Assembly: GCF_029633865.1 (NCBI RefSeq)
Contig: NC_079223.1
Span: 34,192,423 to 34,256,422 of the forward strand
Origin: Lampris incognitus
Lineage: Eukaryota; Chordata; Actinopteri; Lampriformes; Lampridae
Length of the DNA: 64,000 nucleotides
Direction of reading: 5' to 3'
Part shown: positions 63,956-64,000 of the stretch, piece by piece
How the letters are laid out: each line of letters starts with the position of its first letter
How positions within the stretch are numbered: the stretch's first letter is position 1
Translations under genes and position numbers: made by a program
Notes under the pieces: generated by a model
What the model was told of the DNA's origin: nothing
Databases searched by the model: none
The model's input: only the letters and a program-made list of their open reading frames with translations

Positions 63956-64000
63956 ATCCATCCATTCCATCCATTATCCAAACCGCTTATCCTGCTCTCA
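63956..64000 (-). mobile_element. Family B SINE 3' end, cut by the window edge
   Basis: CATCCATCCATTCCATCCAT and CCAAACCGCTTATCCTGCTC match the antisense 3' tail of the SINE at 40824 (CCATCCATTATCTGAACCTC). The body would continue beyond the window. Confidence 0.65.

Overview
The window looks like teleost fish nuclear DNA. It holds one clear protein-coding gene, a two-exon NET-family zinc-finger gene on the minus strand (54929-57011) that matches znf503 (nlz2/Nolz-1). The protein reads as 561 residues, with a clean GT-AG intron of 397 bp. No other open frame looks like a host gene: the rest are short, lie over microsatellites, or belong to transposable elements.

Layout. Positions 1-54.7 kb lie 3' of znf503 and are non-coding. 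This fits the established picture of ZNF503/znf503 sitting in a large gene desert with long-range regulatory DNA, although conservation itself cannot be measured here. The desert carries dinucleotide and tetranucleotide microsatellites and a set of mobile elements. One tRNA-derived SINE family (called A here) has six copies. A second tRNA-derived SINE family with a fish V-SINE-like head (called B) has three copies, one degraded copy, and a fragment cut by the right window edge. There is a 5'-truncated L2/CR1-like LINE end, an RTE-like LINE 3' end, and a Tc1/mariner element with both ends. A compact repeat cluster at 12.3-14.4 kb combines the LINE end, a candidate decayed LTR element with a perfect 18-bp hairpin, and a 460-bp element with 41-bp terminal inverted repeats and an exact 9-bp target duplication.

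The Tc1 element at 23010-24699 is split by a family A SINE flanked by a perfect 15-bp target duplication, so the order of events is readable: Tc1 first, SINE later. A second Tc1 copy of the same family lies upstream of znf503 at 62347-63492 and lacks its 3' end. Both transposase frames are broken.

DNA on the promoter side of znf503 (57.0-62.3 kb) has little recognisable repeat. It contains an inverted pair of CCAAT motifs about 375-400 bp upstream of the start codon, a TATA-like hexamer nearer the start, and a cluster of TGTCA/ATCAATCA motifs near 58.0 kb that could be a TALE-homeodomain enhancer. These regulatory calls are motif-based inferences. I found no CRISPR array, tRNA gene, rRNA gene, operon or novel multi-gene system.
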